Source: Phycisphaeraceae bacterium
Lineage (GTDB): Bacteria > Planctomycetota > Phycisphaerae > Phycisphaerales > UBA1924
DNA: 64,000 bases
NCBI GenBank assembly: GCA_020639155.1
Contig: JACKHF010000001.1
Coordinates: 1 to 64,000, forward strand
Direction: 5' to 3'
The notes under the pieces are model-generated. The model saw only the letters and a list, made by a program, of their open reading frames with translations, ran no database searches and had not been told where the DNA came from. Position 1 is the stretch's first letter, and each line of letters opens with the position of its first letter. This document shows, piece by piece, positions 38,511 to 48,046 of this stretch. The position numbers were made by a program, and so were the translations under genes.

Positions 38511-38990
38511 GTGATCAGCCAAACGTCTGAATATGCGCTCAGAGCAGTCGTTTACCTTGCTGCCCAAACTTTAAACGAACAAACGTCTGCAAGTCAGATT
38601 TCTGAAGCAACAAAGGTTCCAGTGCTGTACTTGCAGAAGGTGCTGCGGATGCTTTCGAAACACCACATTCTAACTGCGCAGCGAGGTGCTGGCGGTGGTT
38701 TTCAGCTTGCCAAACTCCCATCATCTATTAGCGTGTACGATGTGCTTCGGGCGACCGAAACCGAGATCGAACGTATTTCCAGTTGTCCTCTTGGTATCAA
38801 AGGACATACAACCCTCTGCGCGCTTCATAAGCTTCTCGACTCTGAGATTGCGCGTATTCAGCAGGCATTTGCGTCTACATCGATCGAGGACTTGTTAACA
38901 ACGACCAATAATCAACCGCTTTGCAGATCATCTATGCGACCCCAAGGCCTGACAATATCAGACTTTCCAGCCGAAAATAAAAAAGAATAG
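38511..38990 (+). CDS. Rrf2-family transcription regulator
   Basis: A 159-aa winged-helix regulator starting at GTG 38511: ISQTSEYALRAVVYLA, YLQKVLRMLSKHHILTAQRG and AGGGFQLAKLP are the DNA-binding half of the Rrf2 family. The region that binds an iron-sulphur cluster in NsrR and IscR reads SCPLGIKGHTTLCALHKLL; only two of the usual three cysteines are seen, so the cluster type is uncertain. In this position, between nrfHA and the nos operon, a NO- or oxygen-responsive role like NsrR is likely. It is upstream of the cytochrome gene by 107 bp. Confidence 0.88.
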   Translation: MISQTSEYALRAVVYLAAQTLNEQTSASQISEATKVPVLYLQKVLRMLSKHHILTAQRGAGGGFQLAKLPSSISVYDVLRATETEIERISSCPLGIKGHTTLCALHKLLDSEIARIQQAFASTSIEDLLTTTNNQPLCRSSMRPQGLTISDFPAENKKE

Positions 38991-39047
38991 TGTATCTATT
39001 TGACCACTATTTTGATCCGGGATACAGTTTGCTTCATAAATGGAGTA

Positions 39048-39057
39048 GTGTATACAC
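39048..39057. promoter_or_regulatory. Perfect 10-bp palindrome upstream of the nos operon
   Basis: GTGTATACAC lies 40 bp before the cytochrome c start. Its position suits an operator for the Rrf2 regulator encoded just upstream, or it may overlap a -10 element (TATACA). The assignment is inference. Confidence 0.35.
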
Positions 39058-39097
39058 ATATCTGTATTTGCCGTCGTCTTTGAATCGAGGTAAAGGC

Positions 39098-39907
39098 ATG
39101 GTGTCTAGCAGAGTCAGCAAGAAAGATGATCCGTATAAGTGGCACGCGATCGCGTACGCACTCCTTGTAGGGCTTACTGCACCATCCATACTTCTCTTGG
39201 TCATGGTGACTCAGCCTGCCCCTGTTCGCGATGTATCGTCGTTACGAATCCAGCAAATCGCCCAGGAACTTGGGTTGGATACCGATGCCATATACAGAGG
39301 TGCATACATCTACTCAAAGAGCTGCGCACTTTGTCACGGCAACGATGCAAACGGTGTAGCACGTCTGGGCAAGCCACTACGGAACAGTGCGTTTGTGCAA
39401 GAACATTCTGATGATGAGTTGTTTACGCTGATTGCGCAAGGACGGTTACCCAGCGATCCAGCGAACACAACCGGCGCTGCCATGCCTGCACGCGGGAACC
39501 AAGCATTAAACGACGATGACTTGCGCAGTGTTGTGCAATATCTCCGTTCGCTTCAAGACATGGACCAACCAACGGTGTTGGTTGACGCGTGGAATATCCC
39601 GCGCGATATGTCATCTGAGACTGCAGGCCCCTCTGGTGTCGGGCACGACCTCTTTGTCGCTTCATGTTCTGCATGTCATGGACCTCAAGGGCAAGGAATG
39701 GAAGGGTTAGGAAAACCGCTTGCCACGAGTGAGTTTGTTGTAGCCCAATCTGATGAAGAACTTATCAAGTTCATAAAGAGTGGGCGTCCAATCTGGGACT
39801 CGAACAACACAACTGGGCTCGATATGCCGCCCAAGGGTGGTAACCCAGCACTCACAGACGAGCAACTCAGTGACATCGTTCGGTTTATCCGCAGTATCCA
39901 TAAGTAA
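39098..39907 (+). CDS. Membrane-anchored di-haem cytochrome c of the nos operon
   Basis: A 269-aa protein with one N-terminal helix (HAIAYALLVGLTAPSILLLV) and two class-I cytochrome c domains. Haem motifs are CALCHGNDANG and CSACHGPQGQG, each with a later Met ligand region (AMPARGNQ and DMPPKGGN). It probably delivers electrons from the quinol pool or a bc-type complex to NosZ, as the NosC cytochromes of clade II clusters are thought to do. The ATG at 39098 has GAGG upstream; the open frame before it overlaps the Rrf2 end and is not needed. nosZ follows after 64 bp. Confidence 0.9.
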   Translation: MVSSRVSKKDDPYKWHAIAYALLVGLTAPSILLLVMVTQPAPVRDVSSLRIQQIAQELGLDTDAIYRGAYIYSKSCALCHGNDANGVARLGKPLRNSAFVQEHSDDELFTLIAQGRLPSDPANTTGAAMPARGNQALNDDDLRSVVQYLRSLQDMDQPTVLVDAWNIPRDMSSETAGPSGVGHDLFVASCSACHGPQGQGMEGLGKPLATSEFVVAQSDEELIKFIKSGRPIWDSNNTTGLDMPPKGGNPALTDEQLSDIVRFIRSIHK

Positions 39908-39971
39908 CAGCCACAGATTCACCGAGGCATGTTCTGCCTTGTGACACGCGCATTGAACCAAGGAGTTTCAC

Positions 39972-41942
39972 ATGAAACGTACGAGAGGCGTATCGAGAAT
40001 CGCATTCATAACCGGCGCCGCGATGGTAACGGCCGCAGCAGTTGGGCAGTCAATTAGTGATGTCCAGAAGGTCGCCGAATCAAGAGGGCTCAGCACTGCC
40101 GACCTCCTCGCTGCCGCTAAGACCTTTGTTCCCAGTGGCATGAAGGATGAGTACATCATCTTCTCCTCCGGTGGGCATTCCGGACAGGTGTTCGTTATAG
40201 GCGTTCCCTCGATGCGCCTACTGCGGTCTATCGCGGTTTTTACTCCCGAACCGTGGCAAGGCTGGGGGTATGGTGTTGGTGAAGAAGTACTCAAAGAAGG
40301 GTATGTGGATGGGAAGGAGAACCTCTGGGGAGACACGCACCATCCAGCCCTTTCTGAGACTGATGGTGACTACGACGGTCAGTGGTGCTTCATCAACGAC
40401 AAGATCAACGCACGAGTCGCAGTAATCGATCTGCGCGACTTTGAAACAAAGCAGATTATCAAAAATCCGTTGACGATCAGCGATCATGGTGGCACGTTCG
40501 TTACACCCAATACTGAGTACGTGATTGAAGGCGGTCAGTATGCTGTGCCGTGGGGTCATGAGTACGCCCCGATCGAAGAGTACAAGGAGAAATACAAGGG
40601 CTCGGTCACGATGTGGAAGTTCGATCGAGCCAAAGGCAGGATCGACAAGGAGAAATCGTTCGCAATAGAACTTCCCCCGTACTGGCAAGATTTATCTGAT
40701 GCGGGCAAGGGGGTGAGTGAAGGATACATCTTCCTCAACTCTCTCAACTCCGAGATGGCAACCGGTGGAATTCAGGATAAGAAGCCTCCCTTCGAAGCCG
40801 GGGTTAGTAGGAACGCTACCGACTTCCTTCACATCATCGACTGGCACAAGGCAGAGAAGATCTATCAGGCTGGCAAGGTCGAGATAGTCAAGGGCTTCCC
40901 GGTGATCACCTTGCAGACAGCAATCGCAGAAGGGCTGCTCTATATCACACCAGAACCGCGCAGCCCGCACGGTGTTGATGTTGCTCCGAAAGGGGATTTC
41001 ATAGTTGTGTCCGGCAAACTCGATCCGCACGTAACAATCTACTCATTCGAAAAGATCACAAGCGCAATCGCGTCAAAGAAGTTTGCAGGCAAAGACGATT
41101 TCGGCGTTCCGATTCTCGACTTTGATGCGGTGGTCGAAGCACAGGTTGAAGTAGGTCTCGGGCCGCTTCATACACAGTTTGGTCCCGATGGGTATGCCTA
41201 TACGTCGCTGTTCCTTGACTCAGCTGTCGCACGATGGACGCTTGGTGGTTCCTATGGCAGTGGCACTCCGGAACCCGACTGGACACTCGTTCATAAGACA
41301 CCTGTTCACTACAATGTGGGACATATCGGTGTTGCCGAGGGAGACACCGTCAGCCCCGATGGCAAGTATCTCGTCGCATTTAACAAATGGTCAGTGGATC
41401 GTTTTTTCCAGACTGGGCCCCTTCTCCCGCAGAACTTCCAACTCGTCGATATATCTGCAAAGGGCACGACAATGCCCGTTATTTATGACATGCCCATCGG
41501 TGTCGGTGAACCTCACTACGCACAGATTGTTAAAGCAGACAAACTCAATCCGTGGGCGGTGTATCCAGAAATCGGGTGGGATCCGCACACACAATCCATG
41601 GATCCCATGGCACCAAAACCGAAGATGGAGCGGGTTGTTCGCAAGGGCAACACAGTCGAAGTATTCATGACTTCCGTGCGTAGTCACTTTAATCCTGAGC
41701 ATGTCACGGTGAAGCAAGGCGACAAAGTGATTTGGCGCATCACCAACATAGAACGTGCGGTTGATGCGGTGCATGGGTTCTCGATACCGGTGTACAACGT
41801 GAATCTCAGTCTGGAGCCGGGAGAAACCGCCAAGATCGAGTTTATCGCTGATACGCCTGGCACATTCCCGTTCTATTGCTCAGAGTTCTGCTCGGCACTC
41901 CACCTCGAGATGATGGGGTACTTCATGGTTGAGCCGAACTGA
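39972..41942 (+). CDS. nosZ: Nitrous oxide reductase, clade II (Sec) type
   Basis: NosZ reduces N2O to N2 in the periplasm. The 656-aa sequence has the seven-bladed propeller with CuZ-site histidines in DTHHPALSETDGDYDG, SDHGGTF, PRSPHGVDV, GPLHTQF, VGHIGV and GEPHYAQ. A C-terminal cupredoxin has the CuA motif FYCSEFCSALHLEMMGY. The signal peptide (MKRTRGVSRIAFITGAAMVT, cleavage near VGQ) lacks the twin-Arg motif of clade I, so export is by Sec. A strong AAGGAG precedes the ATG. All key residues I can place are present, so the enzyme looks functional. Confidence 0.97.
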   Translation: MKRTRGVSRIAFITGAAMVTAAAVGQSISDVQKVAESRGLSTADLLAAAKTFVPSGMKDEYIIFSSGGHSGQVFVIGVPSMRLLRSIAVFTPEPWQGWGYGVGEEVLKEGYVDGKENLWGDTHHPALSETDGDYDGQWCFINDKINARVAVIDLRDFETKQIIKNPLTISDHGGTFVTPNTEYVIEGGQYAVPWGHEYAPIEEYKEKYKGSVTMWKFDRAKGRIDKEKSFAIELPPYWQDLSDAGKGVSEGYIFLNSLNSEMATGGIQDKKPPFEAGVSRNATDFLHIIDWHKAEKIYQAGKVEIVKGFPVITLQTAIAEGLLYITPEPRSPHGVDVAPKGDFIVVSGKLDPHVTIYSFEKITSAIASKKFAGKDDFGVPILDFDAVVEAQVEVGLGPLHTQFGPDGYAYTSLFLDSAVARWTLGGSYGSGTPEPDWTLVHKTPVHYNVGHIGVAEGDTVSPDGKYLVAFNKWSVDRFFQTGPLLPQNFQLVDISAKGTTMPVIYDMPIGVGEPHYAQIVKADKLNPWAVYPEIGWDPHTQSMDPMAPKPKMERVVRKGNTVEVFMTSVRSHFNPEHVTVKQGDKVIWRITNIERAVDAVHGFSIPVYNVNLSLEPGETAKIEFIADTPGTFPFYCSEFCSALHLEMMGYFMVEPN

Positions 41943-42034
41943 TCCGACGGTCGCGCCGTGGAAACATGCCGCGACCGATTGTCATATTTCCTTTTCTTCG
42001 CCATGTCATCATCCACGCAAAAAGGGATCACACA

Positions 42035-42709
42035 ATGAAATCAGCGATTGTTGATCGCATCGTCGGTCCGAGGTTAAGTCGAGATCAACAGGCACAACAC
42101 GGCCTTCGATTCGGTATGCCCGGATGGTTTCTGCTGCTCGCAAGAGCTCTGCTGCTGGTGTCACTCTTCCTGCCGTACTGGCACATGGAACTCCAGGCAC
42201 CGCAATATCCAAGCGGCTTGCACATGACCGCGTATATGAACACCCTGACAGGTGATGTTGCTGAAATCGATGGACTGAACCACTACATTGGCATGCGATC
42301 ACTCTACGAAGCTGCGCGGTTTGAACGAAAGATTGGCGTGTTTGTCATGATCGCGATGGTTGTCATGCTTGAGTTTGCCGCGTTCATTCATAGTCGATGG
42401 GCGGTGCTGCTTGTGCTACCGGCAATGTTGTTCCCGATCGTGTTCCTGCTGGATCTACACCTCTGGATGCGTCACTTTGGTTTGAATCTCGACCCCAATG
42501 CGCCGCTATCCAACTCTGTGAAACCGTTTGTGCCAACCGCGCTTGGTAAGGGCGGTATCGGCCAGTTTGTGACCATCGCCACACCAGGCGCGGGGCTCGT
42601 GCTGGCGTCAACTTCCTCAGTTGTCATGGTCATCGCGCTGTTCTTCCACCGACGCGCATACCTCCCGCTTGTCAGAGCGCAAGCTGATGAGAATGAACAG
42701 GTTCAGTGA
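42035..42709 (+). CDS. nosB: NosB-like membrane protein
   Basis: A 224-aa protein with four to five membrane helices and the external motif LPYWHMELQAPQYPSGLHMT followed by EIDGLNHYIGMRSL. Its place directly after nosZ and before nosD matches nosB of clade II clusters, a conserved gene of unknown exact role in N2O reduction. The His and Met residues in the external loop could bind copper, but this is inference. The start is the ATG at 42035 behind AGGGA; the upstream extension lacks any feature. Confidence 0.7.
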   Translation: MKSAIVDRIVGPRLSRDQQAQHGLRFGMPGWFLLLARALLLVSLFLPYWHMELQAPQYPSGLHMTAYMNTLTGDVAEIDGLNHYIGMRSLYEAARFERKIGVFVMIAMVVMLEFAAFIHSRWAVLLVLPAMLFPIVFLLDLHLWMRHFGLNLDPNAPLSNSVKPFVPTALGKGGIGQFVTIATPGAGLVLASTSSVVMVIALFFHRRAYLPLVRAQADENEQVQ

Positions 42710-42727
42710 TCTGATGGAGATGTGTAA

Positions 42728-44161
42728 ATGTGCCCGAAACAAACCAGAGTTGTGTCAGCCGTGCTGGCAGCCGTCTTTGCTGTAGCGGCACCTATCCACG
42801 CGAACGGGCAGATCAGTCAGGACAAACAGTCGAAGCATCGCATGTCTGTAGAGATGCTCGAACGCATGATTGCGGATGCCTCGTCAGGCAGTACTGTTGT
42901 CATTCCTCCAGGAACGTACCGCGGCCAGTTGAAAGTACGCTCACCAGTTGTGCTTGATGGACAAGGAGAAGTGACAATTGATGGCGAGGGTATTGGTACA
43001 GTAATTGAGATTACGGCGCCGAGCGTGACGGTTCGTAACATACGAGTGACCGGTTCGGGTGATAACGTGACGGGTGAGCCTGCTGCAATTCGAGTGCTTG
43101 CGCCAGCCGTCGTCATTGAACACAATGTTATCACCGATGCGCTCTTTGGGATCGATCTTCGAGAGTCGTCGGATTCGGTGGTTCGGTACAACGACATCAC
43201 TGGTAAGCCGCTAGAGCCGGGTCGGCGCGGTGACGGAATTCGATTGTGGTGGAGCCATCACTGCACAGTTGAAGACAACATCGTCAGACAAGCAAGAGAT
43301 ATGGTGTTCTGGTATTCTGAAGGACTCAAGATCTCACGAAATGTTGTGAGCGGCTCTCGGTATGGCCTGCATTTTATGTACAGCCATGACACAACGCTGG
43401 AAGAGAACGAGTTAGCGAGTAACTCTGTCGGTGTCTACCTGATGTACAGCAACCGAATCACGCTCATAGCAAACAGGATGACGGATAATCGCGGAGCTTC
43501 TGGATATGGCATCGGGCTGAAAGACTGTGACGATATAGAACTCTTCGGCAACGCGCTGCTTGCCAATCGTGTTGGCATCTACATCGACAACGCCCCTTCA
43601 TCGATCGATTCCATCGGATCGATCTCGTCCAACATGATCGCGTTCAACGAGATTGGATTGCTGGCAACACCAAACACACACAGCAACACGATTGTTTCCA
43701 ATGCGTTTATAGAGAATGAAGAACAAGCTGCAACTCACGGCAGGGGTGATCTCGGAAACAACACATTCTCAACTGCAGGCACCGGCAACTTCTGGTCAGA
43801 TTACGCTGGCTTCGATCACGATCGCGATGGCATCGGCGATCTTGCATATGCGCCGCGAAACCTGTTCGCAGCAATCGTGAGTAGAGAGCCAAATCTTCGG
43901 TTCTTCATGCATAGCCCAGCCCAGCAGGCGGTCGATTTTACCGCGCGGGCGCTGCCTGAACTCAGGCCTCAGCCCGTATTTATTGACGAACATCCGCTTG
44001 TGAAAGCGCCCAGTATTGATATCACAATGCCGAAACATCAAAGCACGCCATGGCATTTGGCAATCGTCGGTATCTGTCTCATCGGTGGAGTGGCGTGTCT
44101 CGGTAGCTGGCTGTACTGGGAACAACCGCTCGGGCAGACTGCAACAAAGGATGTGCCATGA
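42728..44161 (+). CDS. nosD: Copper-site maturation protein NosD
   Basis: A 477-aa protein with a signal peptide and a right-handed parallel beta-helix (CASH domain). The repeats include VIEHNVITDALFGIDLRESS, RYGLHFMYSHDTTLEENEL and YLMYSNRITLIANRMTDNRG, the last two being NosD hallmarks. A C-terminal helix (WHLAIVGICLIGGVACLGSW) anchors it. NosD works with NosF and NosY in assembly of the CuZ centre. Its stop overlaps the nosF start (ATGA). Confidence 0.95.
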   Translation: MCPKQTRVVSAVLAAVFAVAAPIHANGQISQDKQSKHRMSVEMLERMIADASSGSTVVIPPGTYRGQLKVRSPVVLDGQGEVTIDGEGIGTVIEITAPSVTVRNIRVTGSGDNVTGEPAAIRVLAPAVVIEHNVITDALFGIDLRESSDSVVRYNDITGKPLEPGRRGDGIRLWWSHHCTVEDNIVRQARDMVFWYSEGLKISRNVVSGSRYGLHFMYSHDTTLEENELASNSVGVYLMYSNRITLIANRMTDNRGASGYGIGLKDCDDIELFGNALLANRVGIYIDNAPSSIDSIGSISSNMIAFNEIGLLATPNTHSNTIVSNAFIENEEQAATHGRGDLGNNTFSTAGTGNFWSDYAGFDHDRDGIGDLAYAPRNLFAAIVSREPNLRFFMHSPAQQAVDFTARALPELRPQPVFIDEHPLVKAPSIDITMPKHQSTPWHLAIVGICLIGGVACLGSWLYWEQPLGQTATKDVP

Positions 44162-45039
44162 TCGTAGCATCACATGTCAGCCGAACATTTGGAAAGACCA
44201 GAGCAGTCGATGATGTTTCTTTCGAACTCCCGAGGGGATCGTCGCTGGCGCTGTGGGGAAGCAACGGAGCAGGAAAAACGACACTCATCCGTTGCCTGCT
44301 CGGTGTGACACGGTGCAGTGGAGCCATCACGATCGGTGGTGTCGATGTGCGTCGCCATGGCCGAGTTGCTCGATCGCGTGTCGGCTATGTGCCACAGGAA
44401 CTTGCGTTTCACGACGATATAAGGCTCGCTCAGGCGATGATGTTCTTTGCAAGGCTCAGGCGAGCAGACTTGGCTTCGGCCAGTGACTCGCTACGCGCGG
44501 TTGGTCTCCAGGGACACGAGCGAAAACGAGTCCGCGATCTGTCCGGTGGCATGAAGCAGCGGCTTGCGCTCGCGACCGCATTGCTTTCAGATCCACCACT
44601 GATCATTCTGGACGAGCCAACCTCAAATCTCGATTCCATTGGTCGCGGCGAGGTGGTCGACACACTGAAGCAGCTGTTGCATTCAGGGAAAACGCTGCTG
44701 TTCGCATCACACAGACCTGATGAAGTCATGGCGCTTGCTGAAAGAGTCATGGTGCTTGAGAAGGGCAAGGTTGTCCGTACATCCACACCTGCCGAACTCT
44801 GGCCAACCAAGACGAGTGTGCAGGTGATGCGCCTCGTGCTGAACATGTCATCGGAGACAAAAGCAGCCGAGATCCTGCAATCCGCTGGGCACGCGGTCCA
44901 TCTTAACGGAAGTGGGCTCTGTGTATCCGTTCCCAGCGACAACAAGGCAACACCCATCCATGTGCTGTCGCAGCACAACATTGAGGTGCGAGATATCGAA
45001 CTGCTTGAGAATGTGACATTGCCGGGAGAAAAGACATGA
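44158..45039 (+). CDS. nosF: ABC transporter ATPase NosF
   Basis: A 293-aa ATP-binding subunit: Walker A GSNGAGKTTLIR, Q-loop YVPQELAF, signature LSGGMKQRLALA, Walker B LIILDEPTSNLD and the switch His in FASHRPDE. With NosY and NosD it powers maturation of the copper site of NosZ. It overlaps nosD and nosY by four bases each. Confidence 0.95.
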   Translation: MIVASHVSRTFGKTRAVDDVSFELPRGSSLALWGSNGAGKTTLIRCLLGVTRCSGAITIGGVDVRRHGRVARSRVGYVPQELAFHDDIRLAQAMMFFARLRRADLASASDSLRAVGLQGHERKRVRDLSGGMKQRLALATALLSDPPLIILDEPTSNLDSIGRGEVVDTLKQLLHSGKTLLFASHRPDEVMALAERVMVLEKGKVVRTSTPAELWPTKTSVQVMRLVLNMSSETKAAEILQSAGHAVHLNGSGLCVSVPSDNKATPIHVLSQHNIEVRDIELLENVTLPGEKT

Positions 45040-45917
45040 CAACGATCCAAGTGGGACACTCTCAGGGTGAACACACCTCCTGTCTGTCGTATGCGGGGGG
45101 GCTGTGGGTGATCGCGCGGCGCGAGTTCCGGGATGCGATCAGTAGTAGGTGGTTTCTGCTTTACTCGCTGGCTTTTGCTGGCCTAGCAGTTGCAGTCTCA
45201 TTCCTTTCTCTGAGTGGCTCGGGCTCGCAAGGCTTTGCGGGATTCGGGCGAACTGCTGCGGGCTTGTTGAATCTCATCATGCTCATTGTGCCATTGATGG
45301 CGTTGTCCGTCGGAGCGGGCTCCATTGCGGGTGAACGTGAGCGTGGTACGCTGCTCTACATCATGGCCCAGCCGCTGTCGCGATCGCAGTTGCTGCTCGG
45401 AAAGTATGTTGGTCTTGCATGCGCACTCTCATGCTTGTTGTGTCTTGGATTTGGCATTAGTGCGCTTGTGCTCGTGTGGCGCGCAGGCGGTGTTGGCGTT
45501 GGCGCATATCTCGTTCTGGTCGGTGCAACGGTGCTGCTTGCGCTTGCGATGCTCTCGATCAGCATGGTTGTGTCTGTAATGTCACGCAGAGTATCGGTCG
45601 CCACAGGTGTAGCGCTCTTCCTCTGGCTCGCATTTGTGCTTCTGAGCGATCTGGGATTGATGGCCGGCACGCTAATCTTCAAGCTCAGAGTTCAGGAGGT
45701 ATTTGCGCTTGGTGTTATCAATCCGCTTCAGGCATTCAAGCTGCTTGTGATTTTCAGTATCAACGCATCGCTTGATGTGCTCGGACCGGTTGGTTCGTAT
45801 GCGTCTCGTGTCTATGGCGAATGGCTGGGCTGGCTGATCGGCGGTGTCATGGCAATGTGGGCGGTTGTCCCCGTCACTTTGGCAGTCATTCTCTTTGCAA
45901 AGAGGATCACGGTATGA
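45036..45917 (+). CDS. nosY: ABC transporter permease NosY
   Basis: A 293-aa ABC-2-type permease with six membrane helices. The start IARREFRDAISSRWFLLYSL and the middle GSIAGERERGTLLYIMAQPL with SRSQLLLGKYVGL are typical NosY. It pairs with NosF. It overlaps nosF and nosL by four bases (ATGA at each side), showing tight coupling of assembly components. Confidence 0.94.
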   Translation: MTTIQVGHSQGEHTSCLSYAGGLWVIARREFRDAISSRWFLLYSLAFAGLAVAVSFLSLSGSGSQGFAGFGRTAAGLLNLIMLIVPLMALSVGAGSIAGERERGTLLYIMAQPLSRSQLLLGKYVGLACALSCLLCLGFGISALVLVWRAGGVGVGAYLVLVGATVLLALAMLSISMVVSVMSRRVSVATGVALFLWLAFVLLSDLGLMAGTLIFKLRVQEVFALGVINPLQAFKLLVIFSINASLDVLGPVGSYASRVYGEWLGWLIGGVMAMWAVVPVTLAVILFAKRITV

Positions 45918-46396
45918 AAACAACACATTTGCTCTGTGGAGTCGCATTGCTCGCAACTATCCCGGGTTGCGACCGGACTGACACGCTCGGGCCGCCTCAG
46001 ATCCTGATCGGCGATTCGATGTGTGCCGAGTGTGGCATGATCATTAGCGATGAACGATACGCCACCGCAACACTCTACCCAAGTAGCCGTGGAACTGACG
46101 CAATGCTGTTTGATGATTTCAACTGCCAAAGGCAGTATGAGACTGCCCACATCGAACGAGTGCCATCAAAGCGATGGTCACACGACTACGCCACGTTGGA
46201 GTGGTTTGAAACAGAAAACGCATACTTCGCTTTGTCTGAACAGTTAAGAACACCGATGGGATCAGGTGTAGCTGCCTTTGCATCTAAAGAATCGGCAATC
46301 CAGTTTGCGCAGAGCATCAACGGCGTTGTGCAGGTGTTCAATGAAATCTGGAATGTGCCTAGCGAAGGGACATCATCTAACCATGATGGTGGTTGA
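45914..46396 (+). CDS. nosL: Copper chaperone lipoprotein NosL
   Basis: A 160-aa lipoprotein (signal MKTTHLLCGVALLATIPGC, lipobox IPGC). The copper-binding motif is MCAECGMIISDERYA, and the rest follows the NosL fold (DDFNCQRQYE, FASKESAIQFAQ). It binds Cu(I) for delivery to NosZ. The ATG overlaps the nosY stop. The long upstream frame belongs to nosY and is discarded. Confidence 0.95.
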   Translation: MKTTHLLCGVALLATIPGCDRTDTLGPPQILIGDSMCAECGMIISDERYATATLYPSSRGTDAMLFDDFNCQRQYETAHIERVPSKRWSHDYATLEWFETENAYFALSEQLRTPMGSGVAAFASKESAIQFAQSINGVVQVFNEIWNVPSEGTSSNHDGG

Positions 46397-46474
46397 CCTG
46401 GTCGATCAATCGCGTGAATACAAGCGGTTGTGTAATGATGAACTTGTGTTTCCGTTTCACAAATGAGGTCTTCG

Positions 46475-46924
46475 ATGACATACAAACTCATGGTCATAAC
46501 CCATCTCATGGGATCAGCATTGTGGATCGGTGGTCACATGGTACTCTTGTTCGCGATCATCCCGTACGCATTCCGGACTCGATCAACCGATGCAGTTGTT
46601 CAGTTTGAGCGGCAGTTCGGTCCGATCGGGCTCGCTGCACTTGGCATTCAGGTTGTTTCTGGATTGTGGCTGGCACACCACTGGATTGGATCATTCTCAA
46701 AGATTATCGCCGAACCGACAATGCACACACGCATGATCGCAGCGAAAATGGTGGTGCTCATTCTGACTATCTGTGTCGCCGCGTTCACACAACACAGAGT
46801 TGTCTCACGGCTCAGTGAGAAGAATCTGCAGCTATTTTTGATTCTCACGGTCTGCCTGACCGGGCTGGCAGTGCTTATGCTGATCCTAGGAGTTGGCATC
46901 CGCACCGGGGGCTTACTCCCGTAA
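46475..46924 (+). CDS. CopD-like copper-related membrane protein
   Basis: A 149-aa protein with four membrane helices. VITHLMGSALWIGGHMVLLF has the conserved His-Trp-Gly-His pattern of the CopD/DUF-type family, and a second His pair is in LAHHWIG. Such proteins are linked to copper uptake. Placed after nosL it is likely the last gene of the nos operon. The start at 46475 has GAGG six bases upstream; an ATG four codons earlier is possible. Confidence 0.8.
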   Translation: MTYKLMVITHLMGSALWIGGHMVLLFAIIPYAFRTRSTDAVVQFERQFGPIGLAALGIQVVSGLWLAHHWIGSFSKIIAEPTMHTRMIAAKMVVLILTICVAAFTQHRVVSRLSEKNLQLFLILTVCLTGLAVLMLILGVGIRTGGLLP

Positions 46925-46952
46925 ACAATGCCCGCGAGGAGCGCACCACATC

Positions 46953-47960
46953 ATGGAAGCGAGCACAAAGCACCATACCGACACATTCGAAGATAACTGG
47001 ACCATGCAGCGCGTCGCAGTGATCGGTTCGAGCTCGATGGGCACGCTACTGGCTGCAGTTCTCGGGCAAGTGTGTCCCGTGATTGTGGTGAGCAGGAATA
47101 CGGAACGCGCGTCGTCACTGTTCCGCGATGGCGTGCGATGCACAGGACACATTCAGTGCAACTCTCATCCGGTGGTGGTTCGATCGTGCGCTGACATTCC
47201 TGCAGCCGGCGGTGCAGACGTTGTGTTTGTCGCGACAAAGACAACAGCAATTCCTTCGATCGCCGCCGAACTTGCCCCCGTCCTCCGAGCAAGCAGCCGC
47301 AACGATAGATCCGCGCATGTTGTGAGTTTCCAGAATGGGATTGAGCCCGGTGAGCAACTCATGTCGTTGATGCCGGAGTGCCAAGTGCTCCGAATGGTAC
47401 TCACGCTGGGTGTGTCGCTCGAGGAAGAAAACGGGTGTACAGCTGCACACATCCACACGAATCAGCCGCCACACGCGATCGGTGGACCAACCACACTTGA
47501 TCGTCACGTCAGCGAGCACATTGCTGCAGCGCTGACACGTGGAGGGCTGGACACTCAGCACACAGACGCGATCGATCAGGCCGTGTGGAAGAAAGCAATC
47601 GTCAACGCTGCGATGAATCCTGTCGCAGCGCTTGTGAACTGTACCGTCGGAGAGGTGCTCGACAGCCCGGCATTTGATGTTGTGATAAGGCTGCTCCGAG
47701 AGGGCATCGAGGTGGCCACTGCGGAAGGAATTGAGCTTGGCGCTTCGTTCGAACAGCACGCAATCGAAACAATGCAAGGTGCGCGGGACCACACGCCCAG
47801 CATGGTCGAGGACATCAGGAAGGGGCGAGAATCAGAAGTTGGCCAACTCAATCGCCAGATCATCAGACACGCGTCTTCAACCAGCCTTTGCGTGCCCACG
47901 CATGAGATCGTCAATGGACTCATCGAGACATTTGACTGGAAGGCATATAAAGAAGTGTAA
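46953..47960 (+). CDS. panE: 2-dehydropantoate 2-reductase (ketopantoate reductase)
   Basis: A protein of about 335 aa. It has an N-terminal Rossmann motif variant VAVIGSSSMGTLLAAVL, a Lys in FVATKTTAIPSIA and FQNGIEPGEQL, and the substrate Lys/Asn in AVWKKAIVNAAMNPVAALVN, then SMVEDIRKGRESEVGQLNR. These match PanE/ApbA, which makes pantoate for coenzyme A with NADPH. The Gly-rich loop is GSSSMG instead of GxGxxG, a modest departure. An internal ATG at 47004 would remove a non-conserved leader and may be the true start. It follows the CopD gene by 28 bp but is functionally unrelated. Confidence 0.85.
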   Translation: MEASTKHHTDTFEDNWTMQRVAVIGSSSMGTLLAAVLGQVCPVIVVSRNTERASSLFRDGVRCTGHIQCNSHPVVVRSCADIPAAGGADVVFVATKTTAIPSIAAELAPVLRASSRNDRSAHVVSFQNGIEPGEQLMSLMPECQVLRMVLTLGVSLEEENGCTAAHIHTNQPPHAIGGPTTLDRHVSEHIAAALTRGGLDTQHTDAIDQAVWKKAIVNAAMNPVAALVNCTVGEVLDSPAFDVVIRLLREGIEVATAEGIELGASFEQHAIETMQGARDHTPSMVEDIRKGRESEVGQLNRQIIRHASSTSLCVPTHEIVNGLIETFDWKAYKEV

Positions 47961-48046
47961 ATCAAAGCGTGATTATACGTCGTCACAATAAGAATCAGCC
48001 ACAGGAGCGATTGAGCACACAACGTCGTTCATATAGGGCATCCCAG

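Noticed and set aside
39012..39027. Possible FNR site TTGATCCGGGATAC
   Set aside because: The right half (ATCAA) does not match, so the site is not supported.
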